Assembly: GCF_042611095.1 (NCBI RefSeq) | Contig: NZ_JBHFPV010000002.1 | Span: 496,001 to 560,000 of the forward strand | DNA: 64,000 nucleotides | Direction: 5' to 3' | DNA from: Meishania litoralis | Lineage (GTDB): Bacteria; Bacteroidota; Bacteroidia; Flavobacteriales; Flavobacteriaceae | Part shown: piece after piece, positions 15,320 to 23,392 of the stretch | Layout: each line of letters starts with the position of its first letter | Numbering within the stretch: the stretch's first letter is position 1 | Translations under genes and position numbers: made by a program | The notes under the pieces: generated by a model | The model's input: the letters and a program-made list of their open reading frames with translations, nothing else | Told to the model about the DNA's origin: nothing | The model's database searches: none

Positions 15320-18097
15320 ATGTCAACAATCTTAGATGTAAACCCTAAACAGAACATCATTATCAAGGGTGCGAAGTTGCATAACTTGAAGAATATAGAT
15401 GTCGTTATACCTAGAAACAAGCTGGTGGTCATTACCGGTCTGTCGGGATCGGGAAAGTCAAGTCTGGCTTTCGACACCTTATACGCCGAGGGACAACGCC
15501 GCTATGTTGAAAGTCTTTCTTCTTACGCAAGACAGTTTTTGGGGAAATTGGACAAACCGAAAGTAGATTACATCAAAGGAATCGCACCTGCAATAGCCAT
15601 TGAACAAAAGGTCAATTCGACGAACCCCAGGTCTACCGTAGGAACGACGACCGAGATATATGATTATCTTAAGTTGTTGTATGCCCGCATCGGCAAGACC
15701 ATCTCGCCGATTTCGGGTCAAGAGGTCAAAAAGAATACCGTTACCGACGTTGTAAACCATGTGAGGGATTTCTATTCAGGGTCAAAATTACTTCTATTGG
15801 CCCCAATATCAGTTAAGCAGAATAAGGATACACTTAAATCGTTACAGCTTTTATCGAAACAGGGCTATGCGCGAATAAAGTATAAAGGGGAAGTGATTCG
15901 AATCGATGCCGCTCCAAAGCATATCGGCAAAGACTTCGAGCTTGTGGTAGATCGTATCGTAAAGGCCGATGATGAAGCCTTTTATAATCGCTTGGCCAAT
16001 GCCGTCGACACCGCTTTTTTTGAAGGCAAGGGCGAATGCATAATCGAAGAATTGTCAACTTTGAGACAGACTGTGTTCAACAATAAGTTTGAACTTGATG
16101 GCATGTCGTTCATGGAACCGAATGTGCATCTGTTCAGTTTCAATAATCCATATGGGGCGTGCCCAAAATGCGAAGGGTATGGAGATGTCATCGGAATCGA
16201 CGAAGATCTCGTAATTCCGAATACGGCCCTATCGGTATACGAGAACGCCATATTTCCATGGAGGGGCGAAAGTATGGGCCAGTATCGCGACCAACTGGTA
16301 AATTCGGCCTACAAATTCGATTTTCCAATTCACAAACCATGGTTCGAACTGGCCGAAGAGCAAAAACAATTGGTCTGGGATGGCAATTCACATTTTACCG
16401 GACTCCATGATTTCTTTGGAATGTTGGAGGAAAAAAGTTACAAAATACAGAATCGGGTCATGCTTTCGCGCTATCGCGGAAAAACCAAGTGCAATGTTTG
16501 CCAAGGAAAACGACTTAGAAAAGAAACCGACTATGTAAAAGTGGGCGGCAAATCGATTTCGGATCTGGTCGAGCTTCCCATAAAAAAATTAATCGCGTAC
16601 TTCGGCGAAATTTCCCTGAATGACCATGATAATAAAATAGCCTCCCGATTATTAAAGGAAATAAACACTAGGCTTGAATTCCTCGATAAGGTCGGATTGA
16701 ACTATCTCACCCTTAACCGAAAGTCGAATACCCTGTCAGGAGGTGAAAGCCAGCGAATAAACCTGGCCACTTCGCTGGGCAGTAGTCTGGTCGGATCCAT
16801 GTACATTTTGGACGAACCCAGTATTGGCCTGCACCCAAAGGACACCGAGAACCTTATAGAAGTTCTGAAATCACTGCGCGATTTGGGCAATACCGTCATT
16901 GTGGTCGAACATGACGAAGATATCATGAAAGCGGCCGATGAAGTTATCGATATAGGTCCAGAGGCGGGCACCCATGGTGGCGAAGTGGTCGCACACGGAA
17001 CTTTGGAAAAGGTATTACGATCCACATCGTTGACCGCAAGTTATTTGAACGGCACGATGGAAATTTCGGTTCCGGAAGTGCGGAGAACCTCCAAGAACCA
17101 TATAACGATCAATGGTGCCCGAGAGAACAACCTAAAAAACATCAATGTTACGTTTCCATTGAATATGTTGACGATTGTCACCGGCGTTTCCGGTAGTGGC
17201 AAAAGTACCTTGGTAAAGAAGTTGCTATACCCGTTAATTTTAAAGGAAATCGGGGGGTACGGCGAAAAACCGGGACAATTTACTTCGATCGACGGAAAAT
17301 ACCAGTTTCTAAAACACGTGGAATTCGTTGACCAAAACCCGATCGGAAGGTCTTCAAGGTCAAACCCAGTAACGTACATTAAGGCCTATGACGATATCAG
17401 AAATCTTTTCGCGTCGCAAAAATTGAGCAAGATAAGGGCATATCAGGCAAAGCATTTCTCTTTCAATGTAGATGGCGGCAGATGCGAAAAATGCAAGGGA
17501 GAGGGTGAGATTACCGTAGAAATGCAATTTATGGCCGATGTACATCTTGAATGTGACGCTTGTGAAGGAAAACGCTTCAAGAAAGAAGTCCTTGAAGTTA
17601 AATTTGAGGATGTCTCCATCGATGATGTTCTTAACATGACGATCGATGATGCTATCGCTTTTTTCGAAAAACACAAACAGACTAAACTGACCGCAAAGCT
17701 CAAACCGCTTCAAGATGTGGGGCTGGGCTACGTAACGCTAGGGCAATCTTCTTCCACCCTATCGGGCGGAGAGGCACAACGTATCAAATTAGCTTCTTTT
17801 CTAGTCAAAGGGAATACAAAAGACAAGGCACTCTTCATTTTTGACGAACCTACTACGGGCCTTCACTTTCATGATATCAGAAAACTGCTCAGGTCGTTCA
17901 ACGCTTTGATCGCCCGCGGGCATTCAATAGTGGTGATCGAACATAATATCGAACTGATCAAGTGCGCGGATTATATTATTGACCTTGGACCGGAAGGCGG
18001 GGAAAATGGCGGACACTTAATCGCGGAAGGAACACCTGAGGAAATTGTCCAAAATATCGATTCGGTAACGGCTAATTACCTGAAAGAAAAATTATAA
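15320..18097 (+). CDS. uvrA: Excinuclease ABC subunit A
   Basis: 925 residues, standard for UvrA, the DNA damage sensor of nucleotide excision repair. The first ABC half has Walker A GLSGSGKSS near residue 40 and the family stretch YVESLSSYARQFL. A zinc finger is visible as CPKCEGYG and CNVCQGKRL. The first signature motif is NTLSGGESQRI, followed by Walker B YILDEPSIGLHP. The second half has Walker A GVSGSGKST, zinc motif CEKCKGEGE with CDACEGKRF, signature STLSGGEAQRI and Walker B FIFDEPTTGLHF. All motifs are intact. UvrB and UvrC are not in the window. Confidence 0.97.
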   Translation: MSTILDVNPKQNIIIKGAKLHNLKNIDVVIPRNKLVVITGLSGSGKSSLAFDTLYAEGQRRYVESLSSYARQFLGKLDKPKVDYIKGIAPAIAIEQKVNSTNPRSTVGTTTEIYDYLKLLYARIGKTISPISGQEVKKNTVTDVVNHVRDFYSGSKLLLLAPISVKQNKDTLKSLQLLSKQGYARIKYKGEVIRIDAAPKHIGKDFELVVDRIVKADDEAFYNRLANAVDTAFFEGKGECIIEELSTLRQTVFNNKFELDGMSFMEPNVHLFSFNNPYGACPKCEGYGDVIGIDEDLVIPNTALSVYENAIFPWRGESMGQYRDQLVNSAYKFDFPIHKPWFELAEEQKQLVWDGNSHFTGLHDFFGMLEEKSYKIQNRVMLSRYRGKTKCNVCQGKRLRKETDYVKVGGKSISDLVELPIKKLIAYFGEISLNDHDNKIASRLLKEINTRLEFLDKVGLNYLTLNRKSNTLSGGESQRINLATSLGSSLVGSMYILDEPSIGLHPKDTENLIEVLKSLRDLGNTVIVVEHDEDIMKAADEVIDIGPEAGTHGGEVVAHGTLEKVLRSTSLTASYLNGTMEISVPEVRRTSKNHITINGARENNLKNINVTFPLNMLTIVTGVSGSGKSTLVKKLLYPLILKEIGGYGEKPGQFTSIDGKYQFLKHVEFVDQNPIGRSSRSNPVTYIKAYDDIRNLFASQKLSKIRAYQAKHFSFNVDGGRCEKCKGEGEITVEMQFMADVHLECDACEGKRFKKEVLEVKFEDVSIDDVLNMTIDDAIAFFEKHKQTKLTAKLKPLQDVGLGYVTLGQSSSTLSGGEAQRIKLASFLVKGNTKDKALFIFDEPTTGLHFHDIRKLLRSFNALIARGHSIVVIEHNIELIKCADYIIDLGPEGGENGGHLIAEGTPEEIVQNIDSVTANYLKEKL

Positions 18098-18253
18098 GCC
18101 TAAAACCTCGAAGATAGGCCAATTCAGAAAATGACCGTTGCATATACCATTCTTGAATTGGGCAAGATTACTTCATTGAAAACATTGGAAAAAGCTCTCA
18201 CAAGTTGACCTTTATCGATGGTCAACCAAATTTACCATTGTACAATATGGATT

Positions 18254-18280
18254 TTAAATATCTGATTTTCAGATATTTAA
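18254..18280. repeat. Perfect 12-bp inverted repeat
   Basis: TTAAATATCTGA (18254-18265), three bases, then TCAGATATTTAA (18269-18280). It is 156 bases after uvrA and 18 bases upstream of a sigma-54-like promoter. It could be an activator site or a weak uvrA terminator, since a T-rich stretch follows. Confidence 0.45.
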
Positions 18281-18297
18281 TTGTATTTTATCTTTTT

Positions 18298-18313
18298 TGG
18301 CACGCTGTTTGGT
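18298..18313 (+). promoter_or_regulatory. Putative sigma-54 promoter
   Basis: TGGCACG at 18298-18304 and TTGGT at 18309-18313 give GG-N10-GG, the sigma-54 spacing (GG-N10-GC) with one base off at the -12 element. The Ser/Arg-rich protein gene starts 53 bases downstream. Confidence 0.45.
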
Positions 18314-18365
18314 ATATACCTATCGAATGTAAATAGTTGCATTCAGGAACTTAAAACCTTATATC

Positions 18366-19577
18366 ATGAGAAATCTAGTACTTTTATTTACGGCCCTCAT
18401 TTTAGGCACCTCGGGTGTCATGGCCTCCGGTACAACAAACGAAGATAAGGTTGCAACACGCAATGCTTATAGATACAACAATTCGTTCATCTTTGTTGAA
18501 AGTGGCATTACGTTTTCGGTATATCCTGATGGCGAGTTCGACTTTTACATTGACAACTATGTAAACGGAAGAAGAAACAAAATTACATTCAATTCAGGTT
18601 TTGATTATAGTCCTTATGCCCAATATGATGACTATGGCGCCGTAATTCAAGTAGAAAACGTTCCCATCTATTACGACTACTATGGCCGCGTGAACCAAAT
18701 CGGAAACGTCGATATTGCCTACCGAAACGGAAGGGTCTTTAGAATGGGAGGCATGTACGTATACTATAACAATAGAGGGTTCTACGATTATCATACGGGC
18801 TATATCAATGTTTACAACAGGTACTATGTATATCGACCATTTCACAGGTGGTTTGTTAGACCCGCTATAGGCTTCTGTTTGGTCTTCGACCACCCCTATA
18901 GAAGGTATTACAATCCTTTCCGATACACTTATTATAGGCCTTACTTGAACAACCGTAGATGGGCTTACGCCAAAATCGGAAGAGAATATAGATATAATAA
19001 AGTTCGACGTGAAAGAGCAACGGTCTATCGCAATGACAAGAGGGTCGCAGTTCGTGAAAACAATACCAGAAGAGGAGCTGTTGCGCGAAGCAATAGAACG
19101 GTAGAAAGTAGAAGCAACACGGCAAGAAACTCCAATATCTCAAGAAATAGCCAGAGTGTGGAAAGAAATGTAGCGGTCAGATCAAATCGTTCAAGGTCAA
19201 AAATTGCCGGAAGAACCGCGGTGGATCGTTCTCAAAGAATAGAAAGTAGAAGTAACGACAAAGGTAATGTTCGATCCAACTCTAGGAAAACCGTGACAAA
19301 ACGTTCAACGGCCGTGAATACGCCAAGACGTAGCGCGGTTGGCAAAAGAACAGTGGTCAGAACCCCAACAAGTCGTGAGGTCACAAGAAATGCCAATACG
19401 TATAGAAAGCCTCAAAGTAGTTCGCGAAGCCAATCTGTTGGCAAAGCACCTGCTAGAAGTAGAAGTACGGTAGCAAGAAGTACGGGTTCAAGAAGTCGAA
19501 CAAGCAAGGCCATTAGTTCAAGAAGTGGCGGTAAAAATGCAAGGTCGGCAACCGTAAGAAGTAGTAGAAGGCAATAA
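18366..19577 (+). CDS. Secreted Tyr-rich protein with long Ser/Arg-rich tail
   Basis: 403 residues with a signal peptide (1-21, ending VMASG). Residues 30-200 are tyrosine- and asparagine-rich and read like repeated short beta strands (IYYDYYGRVNQIGNVDIAYR, then MYVYYNNRGFYDYH). From about residue 215 to the end the protein is low complexity, built from Ser, Arg, Thr and Asn, very basic, with recurring RSN, SRS and ARST units. I know no function. A surface or envelope protein that binds acidic polymer is one possibility; the basic tail could also bind nucleic acid. A sigma-54-like promoter lies upstream and a strong terminator downstream, so it is its own unit. Confidence 0.82.
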   Translation: MRNLVLLFTALILGTSGVMASGTTNEDKVATRNAYRYNNSFIFVESGITFSVYPDGEFDFYIDNYVNGRRNKITFNSGFDYSPYAQYDDYGAVIQVENVPIYYDYYGRVNQIGNVDIAYRNGRVFRMGGMYVYYNNRGFYDYHTGYINVYNRYYVYRPFHRWFVRPAIGFCLVFDHPYRRYYNPFRYTYYRPYLNNRRWAYAKIGREYRYNKVRRERATVYRNDKRVAVRENNTRRGAVARSNRTVESRSNTARNSNISRNSQSVERNVAVRSNRSRSKIAGRTAVDRSQRIESRSNDKGNVRSNSRKTVTKRSTAVNTPRRSAVGKRTVVRTPTSREVTRNANTYRKPQSSSRSQSVGKAPARSRSTVARSTGSRSRTSKAISSRSGGKNARSATVRSSRRQ

Positions 19578-19605
19578 AAATAGTTTTTAGGTTGGTTAGT
19601 TGTTT

Positions 19606-19646
19606 GGCCCCGTAATGGATTCGTTCATTGCGGGGCCTTTTTTTTT
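19606..19646 (+). terminator. Rho-independent terminator
   Basis: GGCCCCGTAATG (19606-19617) pairs with CATTGCGGGGCC (19626-19637) with one G-T wobble and is followed by nine T. It ends the Ser/Arg-rich protein gene. Confidence 0.9.
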
Positions 19647-19652
19647 GAACTA

Positions 19653-20552
19653 TCAATATTCACAACTACCATTATCCTCATGCACATAATACGACTTATA
19701 GTTCTTTGCCTTCTTGTCCATACAGCCGGTAAGATCCAATAACTCTATCGATTTGAAGTCTATAGGATGTGTTTCGGCCTGAATCGAAATATACCCTTCC
19801 TTTAGCGGTGCACCTTCGATATAGGCACTTTCTTTGTAACCACTAATGGCCCCACCGCCAATTGTTGGGTTTCGGTATTCCATAACCACTTGGTCATTCA
19901 AAATATGTTGGATAAGTGAATCGCCCAAAACCAATGCTTCGACTTCTACCCATTGGTCTCCATGATAGGTTTCAGAGGTCGAATTGACGCAATGTGGCGT
20001 GAACAACGAGTCGTTCATGACTACATTGGTTCCGGGCGTACAAAGGTTGGCATTGGTACGCTCGTTTACGCCATCTCCACCAAGCAACTGTAGTTCCAAC
20101 GAAATCGGAAAGTCTTGATCTAGGCCAATGGTGGAAGGTTCTTGACAATGAAGCATCAGTCCGTTATTACGTATGGCCCACCCTGGTCCCCCGGTCATTT
20201 GGTCACCCACAAAACGATATTTGACCCTTAAGCGATAATGCGAAAACTTTTCCTTGAAATATAGATGCCCGAAATTACCTTTAAAGGTGTCCTTTACATC
20301 ATACCGAACACTCAACAGACTATCTTTTAGAATGAAGGTGTCATGATAATTTACGCCTAGATCGTAACCGGCAAATTTTGGAGTCCAATCGTTCATCGAC
20401 CCACCGTCGAACAAGGCAATCCATTCTTCACCATCAGGGTTTTCGTTAACCGGGCCACAAGCACTTAAAAGAAGGGTCGTAACCAGAATTTGAAAACTTC
20501 GGCTTATATAAAATTTAGCATTTGAAAAGTACATAGATTTTGGTTTTATCAA
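19653..20552 (-). CDS. DUF1080-family lipoprotein
   Basis: 299 residues. The export signal ends in a lipobox (TLLLSACGP), so the mature protein is lipid-anchored. An internal ATG at 20534 gives a more usual signal length. The domain opens EEWIALFDGGSMNDWTPK, the pattern of the DUF1080/3-keto-disaccharide hydrolase family, with the later strand YRFVGDQMTGGPGWAIRNNGLMLH and a jelly-roll-like C-terminal half. Members act on modified sugars or glycosides in the periplasm or at the surface. The C-terminus adds a short cysteine-containing tail (CMDKKAKNYKSYYVHEDNGSC). It is the last gene in a minus-strand envelope cluster. Confidence 0.8.
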   Translation of the reverse strand: MIKPKSMYFSNAKFYISRSFQILVTTLLLSACGPVNENPDGEEWIALFDGGSMNDWTPKFAGYDLGVNYHDTFILKDSLLSVRYDVKDTFKGNFGHLYFKEKFSHYRLRVKYRFVGDQMTGGPGWAIRNNGLMLHCQEPSTIGLDQDFPISLELQLLGGDGVNERTNANLCTPGTNVVMNDSLFTPHCVNSTSETYHGDQWVEVEALVLGDSLIQHILNDQVVMEYRNPTIGGGAISGYKESAYIEGAPLKEGYISIQAETHPIDFKSIELLDLTGCMDKKAKNYKSYYVHEDNGSCEY

Positions 20553-20612
20553 TATTGTAAAAAGATATAAAAATAGTCATTAACCCCAATGGCCATTATT
20601 ATCCTGTATCTG

Positions 20613-22067
20613 CTATTTCCTCAAAAATTTGGAAAGCACACCGAATACATCCTCGGAAATCTTGAACCGATAGAGAACACCAAGATACATGGCAATCATC
20701 AAAAGACTTTTTAGAATTATGTTCAAAATCGGGTGAAAAGAAAATTGTAAAGAATAGAACAAAATGGCAATCATCGCTAATAGGCCAAAGACCTTAAAAG
20801 TCTCGCTGGTAAAGGGGCTAATATCAAATTTTTTTTGAACATAAATCAGTTTGATCGTATTGTAAATAAAAAAGGCTGAAAAACTGGCGATGGCGGCACC
20901 GTTCAGTCCGTATTTGGGAATAAGCCATAAATTGAAAAGTACGGCCATTATTGCCAACAATACACCAAAGGTTAGAACAGACAGGTAGAAGTTCGAATTA
21001 TATAGAATTGAATTATTGTTGCCCAAAAGAGAATCATATACCTTGGCCAGTCCGATCCAAAAGACGATCATGAAACCTCCACGGTAATCATCGGGAAGCA
21101 TAACGTACAAATCGTTCAGGTTCAATAGAATGAGTAAGAACAAAATTCCGGCAACGATAAAAAGAGTCAAGGAACTTTTTTCATAGAGCCTTTTTAGCGA
21201 GGCCCTGTCATTTTTGTTCAAATATTCCGCTGTCAACGGATAGGTAATTTGATGCATCGACCGAGAGGGTACCGCAATTACCATAGCGATAAACCCTGCT
21301 ACACTGTAATAGGCCACGTTTTCTATTTTGATGAAATTATTGATCATGACCTTGTCTATTTCCAAAAGAATGATTGCCGTAGAGCCTCCTACAATGATCA
21401 AAGCACTATACTTGAGAATATCCTTGACATTTTTGGGAAAGTCAAACGACAACTTGGGCATTCGTAAACTATAGGCATATAGTTTCATGATCAACATACG
21501 AATAACGTAGAAGCCCATTAGTGCCATTATGAAAAAATCGACGGTTATGATTTCAAGCATAAGTAAAATCAATAGAACCGTCTGCCCTACCCTGCAAAAT
21601 ATTTCCTTCATGAAATTGCCGAAAACCGATTTCATCTTGATACGTGCCCAAGCGTAAAAAACCTCAAAATAGGCCATGGCCATTCCGATAATGAAAATAT
21701 GCCAAACATAATCTTTGACGATGGGGTTTTCCCTTGACAGCAAATTACCGATGGTGTCATTGGCCAGGTAGCTTATTAGCGCCACGGGTAAAATCAACAT
21801 AAATGGAAGTAAAAGCATCAGGGTCAAAAAACCGTCTTGCCCATCATTCTTTTCAAAGCTACTATAAAATTTGACCAAGGTATTTGGAACACCAAAGGCC
21901 AGCAGTGGCATTAATACGGCTGAAGCAGACAATATGACCTGAATGAGTCCATAATATTTGGGATCCATAAAATTCGTGTACAAAAACAACGTATTCACCG
22001 CACCGATGGCAAAGCCAATATAGGTAATCAATGTATTTTGAAAAGATTGTTTTAGTACGATTCCCAT
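20613..22067 (-). CDS. Polysaccharide flippase, Wzx/MATE-like
   Basis: 484 residues with about 12 to 14 hydrophobic segments and few charged loops, the layout of lipid-linked oligosaccharide flippases. The N-terminus QSFQNTLITYIGFAIGAVNTLFLY is typical of the RfbX/Wzx group. Such proteins move undecaprenyl-linked sugar units across the inner membrane. The start overlaps the stop of the glycosyltransferase upstream (ATG at 22065-22067, TAA at 22067-22069 on the minus strand), so the two are translationally coupled. Confidence 0.85.
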   Translation of the reverse strand: MGIVLKQSFQNTLITYIGFAIGAVNTLFLYTNFMDPKYYGLIQVILSASAVLMPLLAFGVPNTLVKFYSSFEKNDGQDGFLTLMLLLPFMLILPVALISYLANDTIGNLLSRENPIVKDYVWHIFIIGMAMAYFEVFYAWARIKMKSVFGNFMKEIFCRVGQTVLLILLMLEIITVDFFIMALMGFYVIRMLIMKLYAYSLRMPKLSFDFPKNVKDILKYSALIIVGGSTAIILLEIDKVMINNFIKIENVAYYSVAGFIAMVIAVPSRSMHQITYPLTAEYLNKNDRASLKRLYEKSSLTLFIVAGILFLLILLNLNDLYVMLPDDYRGGFMIVFWIGLAKVYDSLLGNNNSILYNSNFYLSVLTFGVLLAIMAVLFNLWLIPKYGLNGAAIASFSAFFIYNTIKLIYVQKKFDISPFTSETFKVFGLLAMIAILFYSLQFSFHPILNIILKSLLMIAMYLGVLYRFKISEDVFGVLSKFLRK

Positions 22068-23338
22068 TAGAGGTGATTGACAAGTTGCTTGGTGAGTGCC
22101 CTGCGACTGTACTTTTCAATATCTTTTGACACAACGTGCAAGGTTCCTTCCTTAAACGCTTTGAACCAACTTAAAATTACTTCTTTAAGCTCATCGCCCG
22201 AAGCATAATCAAAAACTTTTCCGGTATCGGTCTCTTCAATAATGGCGCCGGCATCCCATTTTTTGGGTCCGACCGCCAGAATAGGGCGACGGGCGGCCAT
22301 GTACTCGAATAACTTTCCAGGTATGATGCCTTGGGTCTCTCTCGAATCGATTTCCAACAAAAGCAAAAGTTGTGCACGTTGCTGCCTTCTAAGTGCCTCT
22401 GCGTGCGAAACATAACCTTTGATCTTAACATAAGGCCCAAGTTCAAAACGGTACATCGTATCAAGTACATCTTGTGCGACCACACCTATAAACTCCAATC
22501 GCAGGTCAGTTCTAAAAACTTCGTTCTCACGGGCAATATCCGATATTGCCTTCCATAGATTTTTCGGATTTCTGCCCGTGAGCAATGAACCGATATGTGA
22601 TATGGTAAACTGGCTGTCCACATTTGCGCCACCTTCATAATCGGAGTCATATCCATTGGTGATTACTGCAATCGGTTTGTCAGTCAATTGTTCGAACTCT
22701 TTTTTCGTCGTTGGGCTGGTCACAATGATTTTATCAGCATTTTGCAAAACCATTCTTTCCAGTTCTTCGTGTTTCCTCTGTGATGCTTTGGTTAACCGTA
22801 ATTTTTGGTGGTATCCGATCGAGGTCCATGGATCCCTAAAGTCCGCCAACCAAGTTAGGTCATGCCGTTGTTTTAACCGGTTTCCGATAAGATGGACGCT
22901 ATGCGGCGGCCCTGTGGTTATGATCGTATTTATGTTTTCTTTATCCAAAATATCCGAGAGAAAGTTTACCGAAGGTCTTACCCAGCTTTTTCGCGCATCG
23001 GGAATGAAAAAATTTCCCCGGATCCAAAGCATCGACTTTTCTAGAATTGTTTGGTTCTTGGTCTGAATGATCCCCGAACTGATCCGGTTAGTTTTTTTGG
23101 GGAATAACAATCCGGGCAGACCGTAGGGTTCTTTTATGGGGTATCGGTAAATTTTAAGGCCTTCGGGTACTTCATTTAGAAACGATGAATCCTGTATCGG
23201 ATAATGTGGGTTTTCAGGCACATACAAAACAGGGTCAACGTCAAAATCATGAAGGTACTTCACAAATTTCAGCCATCGCTGTACCCCCGGACCACCGGCC
23301 GGTGGCCAGTAATACGTAATGATAAGTACCTTTTTCAT
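22067..23338 (-). CDS. GT4-type glycosyltransferase
   Basis: 423 residues when started at ATG 23336-23338 (MKKVLIITYYWPPAGGPGVQ), preferred because this is where the GT-B fold begins; a start eight codons upstream (23362) is possible. The acceptor-binding domain begins with the glycine-rich loop GGPGVQRWLKF. The donor domain shows FTISHIGSLLTGRNP and the C-terminal motif GIIPGKLFEYMAARRPILAVG, whose EYMA stretch matches the E-x7-E region of GT4 enzymes. A sugar transferase for surface glycan is likely. It is coupled to the flippase behind it. Confidence 0.85.
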   Translation of the reverse strand: MKKVLIITYYWPPAGGPGVQRWLKFVKYLHDFDVDPVLYVPENPHYPIQDSSFLNEVPEGLKIYRYPIKEPYGLPGLLFPKKTNRISSGIIQTKNQTILEKSMLWIRGNFFIPDARKSWVRPSVNFLSDILDKENINTIITTGPPHSVHLIGNRLKQRHDLTWLADFRDPWTSIGYHQKLRLTKASQRKHEELERMVLQNADKIIVTSPTTKKEFEQLTDKPIAVITNGYDSDYEGGANVDSQFTISHIGSLLTGRNPKNLWKAISDIARENEVFRTDLRLEFIGVVAQDVLDTMYRFELGPYVKIKGYVSHAEALRRQQRAQLLLLLEIDSRETQGIIPGKLFEYMAARRPILAVGPKKWDAGAIIEETDTGKVFDYASGDELKEVILSWFKAFKEGTLHVVSKDIEKYSRRALTKQLVNHL

Positions 23339-23392
23339 ACGATCAAATACTAGGTTAGACATTGGGGATGTCTTTTGAGCAATGGTTCATCT

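Noticed and set aside
19050..19570. Repeated AGAAGTAG-like units that could suggest a CRISPR or tandem array
   Set aside because: The units are irregular in spacing and encode the Ser/Arg tail in one frame; there are no constant spacers.
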